The notes beneath the pieces were generated by a model, which worked only from the letters and a program-made list of their open reading frames with translations, did no database searches and was not told the DNA's origin. A stretch of 33,578 bases of DNA. It comes from Lentisphaerae bacterium GWF2_57_35 (lineage in GTDB: Bacteria > Verrucomicrobiota > Kiritimatiellia > CAIQIC01 > GWF2-57-35). Positions 32,182 through 33,578 of the stretch are shown one piece after another (positions within the stretch are counted from its first letter, which is position 1; each line of letters starts with the position of its first letter). A program made the translations under genes and the position numbers. The DNA is taken from assembly GCA_001804865.1 (NCBI GenBank), contig MHBK01000010.1, forward strand, positions 1 through 33,578. Direction: 5' to 3'.

Positions 32182-33522
32182 TTAATCCAACGGACTGCGG
32201 ATCCCCACGCCGGTCTGCTTGGCCGTGTGCAAATAAATCTGCGTGGTATTGACGTTCGCATGCCCCAGCAAATCCTGCAAATCCCGGATGCCGGTCCCGT
32301 TTTCCAGCAGATGCGTCGCGAAGCTGTGCCGCAACGTATGCGGCGTGATCTTCTTGTCCAGCCGGGCCTTCTTCGCCGCCTCCCGGATCGCCTTCTGAAA
32401 CGACACGTCCAGCACATGATGACGCCGCACCACCCCGCTGCGCGGATCGCTCATCAGATTGCGCGAAGGGAAAAACCAGAACCACTCGAATTTCTCCCCT
32501 GCCGTCGGCCACTTGCGCTCCAGCGCCTCCGGCAAAAACACCCCCGCCACGCCCGCCTCCCGATCCTTCCGATGCAGTTCGCGCAGCCGCTCGCGATGCT
32601 CGCGTAAACGCGGAGCCAACGACCGAGGAATCATCGTCAGCCGGTCCTTGTTGCCCTTCCCGGCACGCACCGCCAATTGCAGCCGCGACAAGTCCACGTC
32701 CTGCACCCGCAAGCGCAACAACTCCGACAACCTCAACCCCGCCCCATACATCAGTTCCGCCATCAGTCGCGATGTGCCCGAGAGCAACGAGAAGAGTTCT
32801 GCGCACTCCTCCCTGGTCAACACCGAGGGCACATTCCGATGCTTGTTTGAACGAACAAAATCGCTGAAATCTCCGGGCTCCCTCTTCAGGGCTTCTCGAA
32901 ACAAAAACACCCCCGCATTCAACGCCTGCTTCTGCGTCGCCACCGCCACCCGACCCTTTACCGCCAGATGCGAAAACCACCCTCGCAAATCCTCGTGCGT
33001 CAACTCCTCGACCGGTTTTGGTTCGCAAAAGCGCGCCAGTTGCCAAGCCCATTGCCGATACGTCTTTTCCGTCTTCCACGCCAGATGCAGCTCCCGGATA
33101 CGCTCCACCAGCTTGCGTTCCCAAGCCGCCCCCCCCAGATCCAACCGCCCCAAACTCGGCACATCGTTAATCTCCGCAAGCTTTCCCCCGGCGTTTTTTT
33201 TCACCCCCTGTCGACTCGTATTTAATGCAGCGGAATCTCCTGGGCTCCTGGTAACCGTAGGGCGCTCCACCGGCACTTTGCGCCCCTTGTCGTAATACCA
33301 ACGCAAAGCTTGTCGTCGCGTTTCATAGCGCTCCGGCGACAAGTACGACTTCTTCCACGCCAGATGCTCCATAAACCCCTCGACCGTCGCCTTCTTCCGG
33401 GTCTCCCAAAGCCAATACCGAAACTTCACAACCGCTTCCCGATAGTCCGCCTGAAGCTTAACCGGCACCGTGTCCTTTAAGACCTTTTCCCATCCCTCAA
33501 ATTCCACGATTCGATCGTCCAT
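32182..33522 (-). CDS. intI: Integron-type tyrosine recombinase (IntI) with N-terminal extension
   Basis: A 446-residue recombinase. The catalytic set is Arg264 (YGAGLRLSELL), Lys289 (GKGNKDR), His395 and Arg398 (HTLRH), His421 (LLGH) and Tyr430. The IntI-specific insert lies at about 345-369 (FWFFPSRNLMSDPRSG..RRHH), and the C-terminus ends GVGIRSPLD as in integron integrases. Typical IntI proteins have about 320-340 residues. Here residues 1-130 are extra, and part of them (YREAVVKFRYWLW ... RRQALRWYYDKG) resembles the regular core-binding domain at 135-215, as if duplicated. The start has CGGAGG upstream. Any attI or cassette array beside the start is beyond the window. It would integrate or excise gene cassettes at attC sites. 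Confidence 0.9.
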   Translation of the reverse strand: MDDRIVEFEGWEKVLKDTVPVKLQADYREAVVKFRYWLWETRKKATVEGFMEHLAWKKSYLSPERYETRRQALRWYYDKGRKVPVERPTVTRSPGDSAALNTSRQGVKKNAGGKLAEINDVPSLGRLDLGGAAWERKLVERIRELHLAWKTEKTYRQWAWQLARFCEPKPVEELTHEDLRGWFSHLAVKGRVAVATQKQALNAGVFLFREALKREPGDFSDFVRSNKHRNVPSVLTREECAELFSLLSGTSRLMAELMYGAGLRLSELLRLRVQDVDLSRLQLAVRAGKGNKDRLTMIPRSLAPRLREHRERLRELHRKDREAGVAGVFLPEALERKWPTAGEKFEWFWFFPSRNLMSDPRSGVVRRHHVLDVSFQKAIREAAKKARLDKKITPHTLRHSFATHLLENGTGIRDLQDLLGHANVNTTQIYLHTAKQTGVGIRSPLD

Positions 33523-33578
33523 GAAGCGCCTCCGAAGTAGTCTTTATGCAAAGAATCCTCACCATCTGCTCTCTCATT

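Noticed and set aside
1..33578. tRNA, rRNA and insertion sequences
   Set aside because: No tRNA cloverleaf, rRNA-like stretch or transposase was recognised by reading. A covariance-model scan was not possible.

Overview
This is a bacterial chromosomal segment of roughly 55-60% GC by eye, with short intergenic spaces and many ATGA/GTGA start-stop overlaps. The best taxonomic hint is the secreted protein at 12648-14195: it has a calcium-binding DxDxNG / DxDxDG tail ending in a 'GTDPTNPAS' motif and an Ig-like C-terminus, a build common in Verrucomicrobiota/Kiritimatiellae-type (PVC) bacteria. An ECF sigma factor, a Ser/Thr kinase with an ectodomain, a secreted caspase and an integron integrase also fit that group. 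The metabolism looks anaerobic and hydrogen-linked. The placement is an inference, not a proof.

Left part (1-5.1 kb): a purine/NCS2-type permease converges on an ankyrin-repeat/ZIP metal transporter operon. A 60+60 nt inverted array of an AGTCCAA-like heptamer lies between them. A secreted staphylococcal-nuclease-like protein and a membrane-anchored thioredoxin-like protein follow, and a perfect 26-bp-arm palindrome ends that operon.

Hydrogenase maturation island (5.1-10.5 kb): hydG and a TM1266-family gene face away from a translationally coupled aspA-hydF pair. The roughly 330-nt divergent region holds candidate promoters and, on the hydG strand, an intrinsic terminator inside the leader, which suggests attenuation or a small RNA. 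HydG has Gly in place of the middle Cys of its C-terminal auxiliary-cluster motif. Neither hydE nor an [FeFe]-hydrogenase gene is in the window. A regulator with two winged-helix domains follows and is bracketed by two copies of the same 28-bp palindrome.

Envelope/signalling part (10.8-22.4 kb): a membrane Ser/Thr kinase with an N-terminal zinc ribbon and DNRLRE-like ectodomain, a large secreted protein, a FadL/OmpP1-like outer-membrane barrel, and a divergent operon of ECF sigma factor, membrane anti-sigma-like protein, TPR/Ig/CsgG-like lipoprotein and exported caspase with a CsgG/FlgO-like tail. The combination looks like one regulated envelope system of unknown function. An isochorismatase-family hydrolase converges on it.

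Hox part (22.6-32.1 kb): a CBS-domain protein and a Cache-type sensor kinase run toward a minus-strand operon hoxF-hoxU-hoxY-hoxH-hoxW-response regulator. This encodes a complete bidirectional NAD-linked [NiFe] hydrogenase core, its maturation protease, and a single-domain receiver coupled by start-stop overlap. A second, GAF-type histidine kinase diverges from hoxF. The two kinases have similar catalytic cores and flank the operon, so they are natural candidates to signal through the orphan receiver.

Right edge (32.2-33.5 kb): an integron-type tyrosine recombinase with a roughly 130-residue N-terminal extension. Any attI site or cassette array beside its start would lie beyond the window.
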